NCBI GenBank assembly: GCA_963807385.1
Contig: CAWEBQ010000003.1
Location: 558,001-622,000 of the forward strand
Direction: 5' to 3'
Length of the DNA: 64,000 bases
Source of the DNA: JBDTSW01 sp963807385
GTDB taxonomy: Bacteria; Actinomycetota; Thermoleophilia; Solirubrobacterales; 70-9
In this document: positions 54,243 through 62,734 of the stretch, in pieces
Layout of the letters: every line of letters begins with the position of its first letter
How positions within the stretch are numbered: the stretch's first letter is position 1
Notes under the pieces: model-generated
What the model was told of the DNA's origin: nothing
The model's input: the letters and a program-made list of their open reading frames with translations, nothing else
The model's database searches: none
Translations under genes and position numbers: made by a program

Positions 54243-54959
54243 GTGCCTGAGCTGCTGTCGATAGACACGGAGGGCGAGGTGGCCTTGGTCACCCTGCGAC
54301 GCCCCGAAAAACGAAACGCGCTGTCGATCGAGCTGCGCGAGGAGCTAGGGGCCGCCTTCACCGACCTGTCGGTGAACGACAGGGTCGGGTGCGTCGTGCT
54401 AACCGGCGCGGGTTCGGCGTTCTGCTCGGGAATGGACACGAGCCAGTTCGGCGGCTCCCGCGAGAACCGGACCCGTCTGGTCGAGACGAGCACGCTCGCC
54501 TTCGAGGCGGTCGGCGACTGCAGGACGCCCGTCGTCGCGGCCGTCAACGGTCCGGCGCTGGCCGGCGGCTTCGCGCTGGCGCTGCTCTGCGATCTGCGTA
54601 TCGCGGCGGCGGAGGCCACGTTCGGCTACCCGGAGCTCCCGCAGGGGATCCCGCCGAGCTACGCTGCGGCCCGGGCCGTGCTTCCCGCTACCGTCGCGCA
54701 GGAGCTCTGCCTGACCGGTCGTACCGTCCGCGCCCCGGAGGCCAAGAAGCTCGGGATCGTCCGCGAGGTCGCGACCGGCGACGTCGTCGCGCGTGCCACC
54801 GAGCTCGCGCAGCGGATCGCGGGGCTGCCGCGCGACGCGACGCTCGAGACGAAGCGCAGGACGCGGCTCGAGCGCAACCACCTTTGGGGCTTCCTCTTCG
54901 ACGAGGAGAAGCGCGTCCTTCGCCGGGCGCTGCTCGGCGAGGGGGATGTTGCGACCTAG
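54243..54959 (+). CDS. Enoyl-CoA hydratase/isomerase family protein (second)
   Basis: 238 residues from a GTG at 54243. Crotonase motifs VTLRRPEKRNALS, FCSGMDTSQF (in place of AGAD) and ALAGGFALALLCDLRIAA, then GYPELPQGIPPSYA. It has a compact C-terminus. The usual catalytic Glu of hydratases in GG(E)xA is replaced by Phe (GGFAL), so a hydratase reaction is doubtful; isomerase-type or other crotonase chemistry is more likely. Confidence 0.82.
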   Translation: MPELLSIDTEGEVALVTLRRPEKRNALSIELREELGAAFTDLSVNDRVGCVVLTGAGSAFCSGMDTSQFGGSRENRTRLVETSTLAFEAVGDCRTPVVAAVNGPALAGGFALALLCDLRIAAAEATFGYPELPQGIPPSYAAARAVLPATVAQELCLTGRTVRAPEAKKLGIVREVATGDVVARATELAQRIAGLPRDATLETKRRTRLERNHLWGFLFDEEKRVLRRALLGEGDVAT

Positions 54960-54970
54960 GACGCGTCCGC

Positions 54971-55101
54971 TAGACGTACGGGGAGGCCAGCTCGAGGAGC
55001 CCCGGCCACACGTAGGCCTCCCAGCTCGCGCTCGCGACCAGGATCGTGATCGCGATCGCGGCGGTGGCGAAGGTGGCGACCAGGTGTGAGGCCCGCTGCG
55101 G
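54971..55101 (-). other. Open 43-codon extension after the Rpf TAG stop, encoding a membrane helix
   Basis: In the same frame, after the TAG at 55104-55102, 43 codons run to TAG at 54972-54970 region without a start codon of the usual kinds. They encode HLVATFATAAIAITILVASA followed by WEAYVWPGLLELASPYV, a convincing membrane helix. It may be a C-terminal anchor lost by a stop, or a remnant of another gene. Confidence 0.35.
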
Positions 55102-55584
55102 CTAGGCGCCGCAGACGGGCCAGGGGCCTGCGCCGGCCTGCGCGTAGAGCATGGCCGCCCGCATGTCCTGCTCGGCCTCGGGGGCGGCGGCAGGGTCTCC
55201 GCTGCCGCCCATCGACGCCCAGGTTCCGGAATCGAACTGGTACTTGCCGCGGTAGGTGCCATCGGAGGAGACGGCACTCGGATCGCCGCCGGACTCACAG
55301 ACCGCGATTGTGTCCAGGGTGGACTGCGAGACGCCAAGGCTCTCCGGGGCCTTGAAGTCGGGCTTGCGGGCCTGCTGACGGGCCGCGCGACGGCGCTCGA
55401 TGCGCTGCTGGCGCTCTCTGTGCACATCGATTGATTCCTTCAGGTCCTCGGCGGGCCGCTCGAGAAGCGGAACCTCACCGGAGGCTGAGGCAGGCTCACC
55501 GGCTGCGCGGGCGGCCTGGGTGGCGGACGCGCCGAGGAGCACGGCGGCGGCGAGCGTGAGGGAAAGCTTGATGGGCTTGGACAT
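55102..55584 (-). CDS. Resuscitation-promoting-factor-like transglycosylase
   Basis: 160 residues from ATG 55584, with AGGAGG upstream. Signal peptide LSLTLAAAVLLGASATQAARA, a basic linker (QRIERRRAARQQARK), then the Rpf/SLT domain: LDTIAVCESGGDPSAVSSDGTYRGKYQFDSGTWASMGG with the catalytic Glu in CESGG. Two Cys (CESGG, PVCGA) may pair. Cleaves cell-wall glycan. The spacer to the phosphoesterase is AT-rich, but I could not make a c-di-AMP riboswitch of it. Confidence 0.85.
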   Translation of the reverse strand: MSKPIKLSLTLAAAVLLGASATQAARAAGEPASASGEVPLLERPAEDLKESIDVHRERQQRIERRRAARQQARKPDFKAPESLGVSQSTLDTIAVCESGGDPSAVSSDGTYRGKYQFDSGTWASMGGSGDPAAAPEAEQDMRAAMLYAQAGAGPWPVCGA

Positions 55585-55742
55585 GGTTCGGACCTCCTGT
55601 TGGGGGTGCCTGGGTCGCGATGGAGCGACGGCGCAGGGTGGCAGCGCCTGGGGCATATATGTGTGCGAACGCTCACGGTTACAACAATTTCTTCATAACT
55701 ACCACAGATGGGGTAAGACTCAGGCATGGAAGAATGCACTGC

Positions 55743-56345
55743 ATGCGAATCCTCGCCTTCAGCGACCTGCACTGCGACCTGACCGGGGCCGAGCGCCTCG
55801 TGGCCGCGTCGGCGGACGCAGACCTCGTGATCGGCGCCGGCGACTTCGCCTCCGTGCACTCGGGACTGACCGAGACGATCGATGCATTGAGCGCGATCTC
55901 GACCCCCACCCTGCTGGTCCCCGGCAACAACGAGCGGGAGGACGACCTGCGCGAGGCAGCCGCAGCGTGGCAGGCGGCCACGGTGCTGCACGGCGAGGCC
56001 ACCCAGGTGGCCGGCGTCACCTTCTTCGGGCTCGGCGCCGGGATCCCGATCACCCCCTGGGACTGGAGCTTCGACCTCGACGAGCAGGAGGCGGCCGTGA
56101 TGCTCGAGGACCTGCCCACCGGCGGAGTGCTGATCGTCCACTCACCCCCGTTCGGCCACGTCGATACATCCTCCGACGGGCACCACCTGGGGAGCCGCGC
56201 GATCCTCGCCGCGATCGAGGCCTCCGAGCCGGATCTGGCCGTATGCGGGCACATCCACGAGAGCTGGGGTGGCGAGTCTCAGGTGGGGCCGACTCGCATC
56301 CTCAACCTGGGACCCAAGGGGACGGTTGTCGACGTGCAGGGCTGA
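55743..56345 (+). CDS. Metallophosphoesterase
   Basis: 200 residues from ATG 55743 (a codon triplet earlier, 55734, is also possible). Calcineurin-like metal motifs: ILAFSDLHCDL, VIGAGDFAS, VPGNNERED, IVHSPPFGHVD and VCGHIHESWG. Compact YfcE/MJ0936-like size. Phosphodiesterase or phosphatase of unknown substrate. Divergent from the Rpf-like gene. Confidence 0.88.
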   Translation: MRILAFSDLHCDLTGAERLVAASADADLVIGAGDFASVHSGLTETIDALSAISTPTLLVPGNNEREDDLREAAAAWQAATVLHGEATQVAGVTFFGLGAGIPITPWDWSFDLDEQEAAVMLEDLPTGGVLIVHSPPFGHVDTSSDGHHLGSRAILAAIEASEPDLAVCGHIHESWGGESQVGPTRILNLGPKGTVVDVQG

Positions 56346-56368
56346 GATGCCTGCTAGCGTCATCTGTG

Positions 56369-56472
56369 GCGGACGACAGTCGTCCGCGAGGTTTCGTCTC
56401 TTTACCGGTGCGCCAAGGCGCGATTCGGACTAGTCGAACTCTCCGAGTCAAGCCACACGGCCAAGGGCCGTG
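56369..56472 (+). promoter_or_regulatory. Structured 5' leader of the DEAD-box helicase gene
   Basis: The 143-base spacer before the helicase contains a perfect 8-bp hairpin GCGGACGA-CAG-TCGTCCGC (56369-56387), a smaller GCGCC-AA-GGCGC stem near 56410-56421, and CACGGCC-AAG-GGCCGTG (56456-56472) ending at the ribosome site GGAAGGAG. The last hairpin could limit ribosome access. The first may also terminate the phosphoesterase transcript. Confidence 0.5.
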
Positions 56473-56488
56473 GAAGGAGTACCCACAT

Positions 56489-57736
56489 ATGTCAAGCCAG
56501 TCCTTTGCGGACTTGGGCATCTCGCCTGCTGTCTGCGCCGCACTGACCCAACAGGGGATCGGGGATCCGTTCCCGATCCAAAAGCTCGTGATCGGCGACT
56601 CGCTCGCCGGCAAGGACCTCCTGGTCCGCTCCCCGACGGGCTCGGGGAAGACGCTCGCGTTCGCGGCGCCACTCGCGGACCGGATCGAGGCGGACGAGCG
56701 CCGCCCGGCTGCGCTGATCGTCGCCCCGACCCGCGAGCTCGCCCTCCAGATCGTCGAGGAGACAAGGCCGTTGGCCCATGCCCGCGCGCTCAAGGTGACC
56801 GCCGTCTACGGCGGTGCCGGGATCGTCAAGCAGGCGAAGAACGCCAAGCACTCGCACATCCTCGTCGCCACCCCGGGTCGCCTGCTCGATCTCATGGGCC
56901 GCGGCGACGTCTCGCTCAAGCACGTGCGCCTTCTCGTCCTCGACGAGGCCGACCGGATGCTCGATATGGGCTTCCGCCCGGATATCGACAAGATCGTCAA
57001 GCAGACCAGCCGCGATCGCCAGACGCTGCTGTTCTCGGCGACACTGGACGGCGAGGTAGCCAGGATCGCCCAGGCCTACACGAAGGACGCGGTTCGCCAC
57101 TCGTACAGCCCCCCGGGGCCGGCGACCAAGGTCGAGCACCGGTTCGTTCGCGTCTCCCACGAGTCCAAGCTCGACGCGCTGGTGACGGAGCTGCGCTCCG
57201 AGCGCGAGCTGGCCCTGGTCTTCGTCCGGACCAAGCGCGGCGCCGACCGGCTGGTCAAGCGCCTCGGATCACGCGGGGTCGAGGCGGTCGCCATGCACGG
57301 CAACAAGTCCCAGAACCAGCGCGAGCGCTCGCTGGCCAGCTTCGAGTCCGGGAAGGTCGACGCGCTGGTCGCCACGGATGTCGCCGCTCGCGGGATCGAC
57401 GTGAGCGGGATCAGCCACGTGATCCAGTTCGACCCGCCCGGCGACGAGGACACGTACATGCACCGCATCGGCCGGACGGCGCGCGCCGGGCGGAGCGGAG
57501 TCGGAGTGACCTTCGTCAAGGGCGAGGAGGCGAGCGACGTCGGAACGATCGCGCGCAAGCTCAACCTCCGCGAGCAGTTCGCCGCGACCGGGCTCGAGAC
57601 CCGGCGCGAGTCCCATGGCTCTAACGGCGCCGGGCCAAAACGGCAGCACCGCTCGGGCGGCGGCCAGCGCTCCCACGGCGGTGGCGGCGGCGGCGGCGCG
57701 AAGCCCGTCCACCGCAGTCGGCGCCGCAGGCGGTAG
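56489..57736 (+). CDS. DEAD-box RNA helicase
   Basis: 415 residues from ATG 56489. Full motif set: Q motif FADLGISPAVCAALTQQGIGDPFPIQ, motif I SPTGSGKT, Ia APTRELALQ, Ib TPGRLLD, motif II LDEADRMLDMGF, motif III FSATLD, then RecA2 motifs IV-VI (LVFVRTKRGADRL, ATDVAARGIDVS, HRIGRTARAGRSG). The C-terminal tail is a Gly/Arg/His-rich RNA-binding extension. It remodels RNA, for example in ribosome assembly or cold adaptation. Confidence 0.95.
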   Translation: MSSQSFADLGISPAVCAALTQQGIGDPFPIQKLVIGDSLAGKDLLVRSPTGSGKTLAFAAPLADRIEADERRPAALIVAPTRELALQIVEETRPLAHARALKVTAVYGGAGIVKQAKNAKHSHILVATPGRLLDLMGRGDVSLKHVRLLVLDEADRMLDMGFRPDIDKIVKQTSRDRQTLLFSATLDGEVARIAQAYTKDAVRHSYSPPGPATKVEHRFVRVSHESKLDALVTELRSERELALVFVRTKRGADRLVKRLGSRGVEAVAMHGNKSQNQRERSLASFESGKVDALVATDVAARGIDVSGISHVIQFDPPGDEDTYMHRIGRTARAGRSGVGVTFVKGEEASDVGTIARKLNLREQFAATGLETRRESHGSNGAGPKRQHRSGGGQRSHGGGGGGGAKPVHRSRRRRR

Positions 57737-57749
57737 GGGCCACCCCCCA

Positions 57750-57780
57750 GGTGCCAACCCCCACCCGGGGGTCAGGCACC
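57750..57780. terminator. Nested hairpin GGTGCC/GGCACC with CCCCC/GGGGG core
   Basis: Outer 6-bp and inner 5-bp perfect stems separated by small internal loops lie between the convergent helicase and CGNR genes. Probably a bidirectional terminator without a T-run, or a member of a dispersed repeat sharing GGGGTCAG with 53011-53023. Confidence 0.5.
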
Positions 57781-57802
57781 GCGGGTGGGGATGCGTGGTT
57801 TG

Positions 57803-58250
57803 TCACGCGTTGCGCGCGCGGTAGTTACGCGTCTTCGCCCGGTTGCCGCACACCTCCATCGAGCACCAGTGACGCGACCGGTTGCGCGAGCGGTCGTAGA
57901 ACGCCCACAGGCACTCGTCGGAGGTACACACCTTCATCCGTTGCCACTCCCCCGTCTCCTGGGCGGTGGCGACGGCGCTGAGCACGCGGGCGATGAGCGA
58001 GTCGATGCCGTCGCAGAGGGCGCGATCACCATCCCCCCGTCGTCGCCCACCCACGCCCGCAGGGTGGCCTCGCCGGAAGCGGCGCGTAGCTCCGCGACGG
58101 CATGGGGGTCGAGCTCTCCGGTGGCGTTGGCCAAGGCCAGCGAGCGCAGGGCGCTGATCAACGAGCACCAGCGCGAGCTCCGCAGCCGGGCCGAGCGGCG
58201 CCGCAGCAAGCCGCCGCGCCACCGCTCGACGCGCAGCGCTCCCTGGAACT
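57803..58250 (-). pseudogene. CGNR zinc-finger (ABATE-type) regulator, frameshifted and 5'-truncated
   Basis: The C-terminal half is intact: CDGIDSLIARVLSAVATAQETGEW, then the zinc finger CTSDECLWAFYDRSRNRSRHWCSMEVCGNRAKTR with the CGNR signature. The upstream half (SALRSLALANATGELDPHAVAELR to GDDGGMVIAP) lies in another frame; the join is near 58018-58021, a GGG run, and requires one missing base. No start codon with a plausible N-terminus exists before the preceding flavoprotein gene, and about 80 family residues are missing. Either a decayed gene or local sequence error plus truncation. Confidence 0.65.
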
Positions 58251-58256
58251 CGTGAG

Positions 58257-59876
58257 TCAGGCGCGGCTTACGTCCGCGAGCACGGCCTGGGCCGCCCCCC
58301 GCCCGTTGAGCGCGATCACCGATCCGCCCGGGTGGGTGGCGGCCCCGCACAGATAGAGCCCCGGGACCGGCGTGCGCCATGCGAGCCGGCGGTCCCACAT
58401 CTGGTCCGGCAGCGCCTCGCCCTGGAAGATGTGGCCACCCGTGAGGCCGATCCGCTCCTCGATGTCGGGCGGGCCGAGGACCTCGAGGTGCTCGATGCAG
58501 TCGCGGACGTCGGGAGCCCGGTTGGCGATCCCGTCGAGGATCAGGTCGGCCACCTCCTGGCGGCGGGTGCCCCAATCCCCCTCGGCCAGCTCATAGGGCG
58601 CGTACTGGGCGAACACGCTCATCACGTGCTTGCCCTCCGGCGCGACGGAAGCGTCGTAGGCGGTCTGGAAGTAGAGCTCCGCGAACCCGAAGCAGGGCTC
58701 GCCGCGGCGTGCTGCCTCGACCGCCTCCTGGCCGTCGTCCACCGGCGGTGAGATCGAGACCATCGCGCGATAGGGATCGACCGCTCCGTTGGCCGCGGCG
58801 GTGAACGTGGGAGGCCGCGAGAGCGCGGCGTTCAGCTTCACCACCGGCGAGGCGACCCGCCACGCCTCCAACCGGGCGCGGTAGTCCGGGTCGATGTCGG
58901 CGCCATCGAGCATCGCCAGGGTGCGCTTCGGATCGGCGTTGGCCACCACGACCGGCGCCGCGACGAACTGCCCACCGGCGAGACCGACGCCCTCGCCCGG
59001 CACGATCGCGGTCACCTCGACCCCCGCGGCGATGAACGCTCCTGCCTCGAGCGCGGCCTCGGCGATCGCGAACGAGATCCGGCCCATCCCTCCCTCAACG
59101 TAGCCCCAGACCGAGCCCTGCCCCTGCAGGTTGCCCTGCGAGTGCATCAGGTGGATCGAGGCGGTGCCCGGGTCGCGCGGGCCAGCGAAGGTCCCGATCA
59201 CGCCCTGACCCCACAGGGCCTGTTTCATCCGATCATCGTCGATGTAGCGGTCGAGCACGTCCGCAATCGAGTCCTCGAAGAGCATCGAGATCAGCTCGCG
59301 GTCGCCGCCGAGGAGCTTTTCGATCTCGCGGCGCGTCGGGGACGGACGGTGCCACATGTCGCCCGACGGGCCCCGGCGCAGCGCGTCGCGCAGTCGGTGA
59401 AAGACATCGTCGTAGGCCTCGAAGCCGGCGATGTCCCTGTCGGTGAAGCCCTGCGAGCGCAGGTGCTCGACGGTCCGCGAGTGGTCGATGAACTCGGCCA
59501 TCGACGTGCCGTCGGGGAGCGGACTCCACGAGTTCGGATCGGCCGGGGTTACCCGGTAGCCATGGCGCTCGAGCTCGAGCTCCCGGATCACGCCGTCATC
59601 GAGCAGCCCGACGACGTAGGCGCAGGGGCTCACGATGTACCCGGGCGCCTCGGCGAACGGACGCTCGAGGGTGCATGCGCCCCCAATCCGCTCGCGCCGC
59701 TCCAGCACCAGCACGGACCTGCCCGCGCGCGCCAGGTACGCCGCGGCCGTGAGTCCGTTGTGTCCTCCCCCGACGACCACGGCGTCCCAGCGGCGCGAGG
59801 CCAGCTCCTCGATCGGGGCGGGGAGGCCCACCTCCCCGAGCGCGGCCGCGACACCGCCGCCGTTCGCGTAGCTCAT
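58257..59876 (-). CDS. FAD-dependent oxidoreductase, PYROXD2-like (second)
   Basis: 539 residues. Dinucleotide motif AVVVGGGHNGLTAAAYLAR near residue 32 and ERRERIGGACTLE; the C-terminal FAD motif is GLYLCGAATHPGGSVIALNG. Paralogue of the 11682 gene, sharing the HPGG ending and GTFAGPRDPGTASIHLMH-type core, but without its palindromic operator upstream. Reaction unknown. Followed by a damaged CGNR gene and preceded by an MFS transporter four bases away, on the same strand. Confidence 0.8.
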   Translation of the reverse strand: MSYANGGGVAAALGEVGLPAPIEELASRRWDAVVVGGGHNGLTAAAYLARAGRSVLVLERRERIGGACTLERPFAEAPGYIVSPCAYVVGLLDDGVIRELELERHGYRVTPADPNSWSPLPDGTSMAEFIDHSRTVEHLRSQGFTDRDIAGFEAYDDVFHRLRDALRRGPSGDMWHRPSPTRREIEKLLGGDRELISMLFEDSIADVLDRYIDDDRMKQALWGQGVIGTFAGPRDPGTASIHLMHSQGNLQGQGSVWGYVEGGMGRISFAIAEAALEAGAFIAAGVEVTAIVPGEGVGLAGGQFVAAPVVVANADPKRTLAMLDGADIDPDYRARLEAWRVASPVVKLNAALSRPPTFTAAANGAVDPYRAMVSISPPVDDGQEAVEAARRGEPCFGFAELYFQTAYDASVAPEGKHVMSVFAQYAPYELAEGDWGTRRQEVADLILDGIANRAPDVRDCIEHLEVLGPPDIEERIGLTGGHIFQGEALPDQMWDRRLAWRTPVPGLYLCGAATHPGGSVIALNGRGAAQAVLADVSRA

Positions 59877-59880
59877 GCCA

Positions 59881-61044
59881 TCACTCTGCCACGGCCGCGG
59901 CGGCCACCGTCGACTCGCTTGCCCTGGCCGCCACGGCGAGCCCCGTCAGGGCGAGCAACCCGGCCACCACCGCGTAGGTGACCCCGTCGGAGGTGGCATC
60001 GGCCAGGCCGCCGCCCCCGGACCCGCCCAGAACCTGACCCCCCGCCCATCCCAGGTTGACGAGTGCGAACGCGAGCCACTGGGCCACGCCGGCCCGCTCA
60101 ACCATGTCGGAGAGCAGGGCCATGGCGGGAGTCCAGCAGAACCCGAGCGTCAGCTCCGCGGCGACCACGCAGGCCCCCAGAAGCAGCACGGCCTCGGGCA
60201 TCGAGAGCAGGACGCTGGCCAGCGCGGCGGCGAAGAGCCCGATGCGGATCGGCCAGATGCGCCCGCGCCGGTCCGACAGCCGGCCGAACGTCGGGCTCGC
60301 GACTCCCTCGACCAGCGCCGAGACGAGGAACACGGCCCCGACCGCGATCCCGCTCGCCCCCAACTCGTCGAGTCGCAGCGGGACCAGAACCCAGATCGCC
60401 CCGGAGAACATCGCCGGAAGCATCACCAGCCAAAACGCCGCGGCGATCGGCGGGCTCCCGACCGTTCGGCGCAGCCGGCTCCAGCCGGGGAAGGGCGTCG
60501 GTCCGGGCGCCGGCGTGAAGTACGTCCACACCGCCATGGCAGAGCCGAAGAGCGCGGCCGAGCCGAATACGGGCTCGGGCCCGGTGACCGTGGCGAGCGC
60601 GCCGATCACCGGACCCATGAGGATCCCAAAGATCGCCGCGGCCAGGGCGGAGCCGATCAGCTCGCCCCGGCGATCGGCCGGCGTCTCCGACACCAGCCAC
60701 GACAGGCCGCCGATCCAGGCGAACGCCCCGCCGACGCCCTGGAGGAACCGGGCGCCGTCCAGCAGCACGATGTTCTGCGCGAACGCGAAGACCAGGCAGG
60801 AGGCGGCCACGAGCAGCATCCCGGCGAGGACGGTCTGGCGCATCCCGACGCGGGCAGCCAGGAAGGCGCCCGGGAAGGTACCCAGAAGCGTGCCGCCGGC
60901 ATACGAGGCGCTCAGGACCCCGGCGGCGGTCTTCGACAGGCCCAGGTCGTCCGAGTAGCCCGGCAGGAGCGGTGTGATCGCCGAAAAGAACATCGTGTCG
61001 GTGATGACTACGCAGGCGACGAGGATGAAGAGGGGACGACGCAC
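59881..61044 (-). CDS. MFS transporter
   Basis: 387 residues from a GTG at 61044 (VRRPLFILVACVVITDTMFFSAITPLLPGYS). The open frame continues upstream over the TPP-enzyme gene and is a shadow there. Twelve membrane helices with the A-motif-like loop GRLSDRRGRIWP between helices 8 and 9 and DRRGELIGSALAA after helix 4. Proton-coupled export or uptake of a small organic molecule, unspecified. Cotranscribed with the flavoprotein. Confidence 0.85.
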   Translation of the reverse strand: MRRPLFILVACVVITDTMFFSAITPLLPGYSDDLGLSKTAAGVLSASYAGGTLLGTFPGAFLAARVGMRQTVLAGMLLVAASCLVFAFAQNIVLLDGARFLQGVGGAFAWIGGLSWLVSETPADRRGELIGSALAAAIFGILMGPVIGALATVTGPEPVFGSAALFGSAMAVWTYFTPAPGPTPFPGWSRLRRTVGSPPIAAAFWLVMLPAMFSGAIWVLVPLRLDELGASGIAVGAVFLVSALVEGVASPTFGRLSDRRGRIWPIRIGLFAAALASVLLSMPEAVLLLGACVVAAELTLGFCWTPAMALLSDMVERAGVAQWLAFALVNLGWAGGQVLGGSGGGGLADATSDGVTYAVVAGLLALTGLAVAARASESTVAAAAVAE

Positions 61045-61131
61045 CGAGCCGATGCTAGAGGCGCCCTGAACGAGAGCCTCTGACGGTAGGCCGCCATGCC
61101 GCGCATTGCGACAGCGGAATAACCTGCGGGC

Positions 61132-62730
61132 ATGGCCACAGTTCGCGAGACGGTGTTGGAGCTGCTGCGCGCCCGAGGGATGACGACGATGTTCGGCAAC
61201 CCGGGATCGACCGAGCTGCCGATGCTGGCCGACCTGCCCGACGACTTCCGGTACGTCCTCGGCCTGCAGGAGGCGGTCGCGGTGGGCATGGCGGACGGGT
61301 TCGCGCAGGCCAGCGGAACCGTCGGGCACGTGAACCTCCACACGGCTCCGGGCGTCGGCAACGGGATGGGAGCGATCTTCAACGCCCAGGCGAACCACTC
61401 GCCGCTGCTGGTCACGGCGGGACAGCAGTCGCGATCGCTGATGACGCTGCAGGCGAACCTCACCAATCGCGACGCGACCCGCATGCCGCACCCGCTGGTC
61501 AAGTGGAGCTACGAGCCGCCCCGTGCGGAGGACGTCCCGCACGCGCTGGCCCGCGGCGCGCACCTGGCGAACCTTCCGCCCCGAGGTCCCGTATTCGTGT
61601 CGATACCCATGGATGACTGGGCCGGCGAGGTCGACCCCCAGGCGGCTCCGCACCACATCAGCCGGAACGTCGACGGCCGTGCCGCGCCAAACCCCGAGCG
61701 GGTCAGCGAGCTTGCCGCAAGGCTCGAAGGGGCCGCCAACCCGGTCCTGGTCGTCGGCCCCGATGTGGACGCGGCGGGTGGCTGGGAGGCGGCCGTCGCG
61801 CTCGCCGAGCGGCAGGCCCTCCCCGTCTGGGCGATCCCCGCGCCGGGCGGCGGGCGCATCGGATTCCCTGAGGGTCATCCGGCATTCCAGGGCCTGCTGC
61901 CCCCGGCGATCGGCCCGGTCGGCGAGACCCTCGCCGGGCACGACCTCGTGCTTGTGGTCGGAAGCTCGGTCTTCCCCTACTACCCGAACATTCCCGGGCC
62001 GCTTTTGCCCGAGGACTGCGAGCTGGTCGCGATCACCAGCGATCCCGACGAGGCGGCGCGGGCGCCCATGGGGGACGCGATCGTCGCCGACGTCGGGCTC
62101 GCGCTCGAAGCGCTGCTGGCCGAGGTGGGCTCGTCCGGGCGCGAGGCGCCCGCCGCGCGCCCCGAGGCCGAGGACGTGCCCGAGACCGATCCGCTCAGTC
62201 CCACGAGCGTCTACTCCGTGCTCGCGGACCTGTTCCCGGCGGACGGAATCGTGGTGCTGGAGGCGCCATCCAGCACGCTCGCCCTACGCAACCAGATGCG
62301 CCTGTCGGCCCCAGGGAGCTACTACTTCGGGGCCGGCGGTGGCCTCGGGTTCGGCCTCGCTGCGGCGATCGGAGTCCAGCTCGCCGAGCCCGACCGCCAG
62401 GTGGTATGCGTGCTCGGCGAGGGCTCCGCCCAGTACGCAATCCAGGGGCTGTGGACCGCCGCCGCGTACGAGGTGCCGGTGAAGTTCCTGATCGCGCGAA
62501 ACGACGAATACGCGATCCTCAAGTGGTTCGCCGGACTCGAGGGCGTTACCGGCGCCCCCGCGCTCGACCTCCCGGCGCTGGAGTGCGCCAGCCTCGCCGA
62601 GGCCTACGGCGTGCCCGCAGCCCGGGCGGCGGGCAGGGACGAGCTCCACAGCGCGCTCTCGGACGCGCTCGCCGCCGAGGGACCGCGTCTCGTCGAGGTC
62701 CCGGTCGAACCCGGGATGGCGCTGGCCTAG
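61132..62730 (+). CDS. Thiamine-diphosphate decarboxylase, benzoylformate-decarboxylase-like
   Basis: 532 residues. The N-domain matches Pseudomonas putida benzoylformate decarboxylase by position: Ser26 (FGNPGS), Glu47 (LGLQEAVAVGMADG) and His70 (VNLHTAPGVG). Three differences stand out: the second His (281 in that enzyme) aligns with Tyr284 (VFPYYPN), the diphosphate/metal motif is GEGSAQY rather than GDGSANY, and the later metal ligand segment is ARNDEY. So it belongs to this family but its substrate or reaction may differ. Divergent from the MFS gene and 4 bases before an FAD dehydrogenase. Confidence 0.8.
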   Translation: MATVRETVLELLRARGMTTMFGNPGSTELPMLADLPDDFRYVLGLQEAVAVGMADGFAQASGTVGHVNLHTAPGVGNGMGAIFNAQANHSPLLVTAGQQSRSLMTLQANLTNRDATRMPHPLVKWSYEPPRAEDVPHALARGAHLANLPPRGPVFVSIPMDDWAGEVDPQAAPHHISRNVDGRAAPNPERVSELAARLEGAANPVLVVGPDVDAAGGWEAAVALAERQALPVWAIPAPGGGRIGFPEGHPAFQGLLPPAIGPVGETLAGHDLVLVVGSSVFPYYPNIPGPLLPEDCELVAITSDPDEAARAPMGDAIVADVGLALEALLAEVGSSGREAPAARPEAEDVPETDPLSPTSVYSVLADLFPADGIVVLEAPSSTLALRNQMRLSAPGSYYFGAGGGLGFGLAAAIGVQLAEPDRQVVCVLGEGSAQYAIQGLWTAAAYEVPVKFLIARNDEYAILKWFAGLEGVTGAPALDLPALECASLAEAYGVPAARAAGRDELHSALSDALAAEGPRLVEVPVEPGMALA

Positions 62731-62734
62731 GCCG

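Noticed and set aside
55585..55742. c-di-AMP (ydaO) riboswitch upstream of the Rpf-like gene
   Set aside because: Such switches are common before rpf genes, but the conserved core could not be found and the leader is short.
59881..61941. Apparent 686-residue minus-strand protein ending in an MFS transporter
   Set aside because: The N-terminal 299 residues are antisense to the TPP decarboxylase; the transporter begins at the GTG at 61044.
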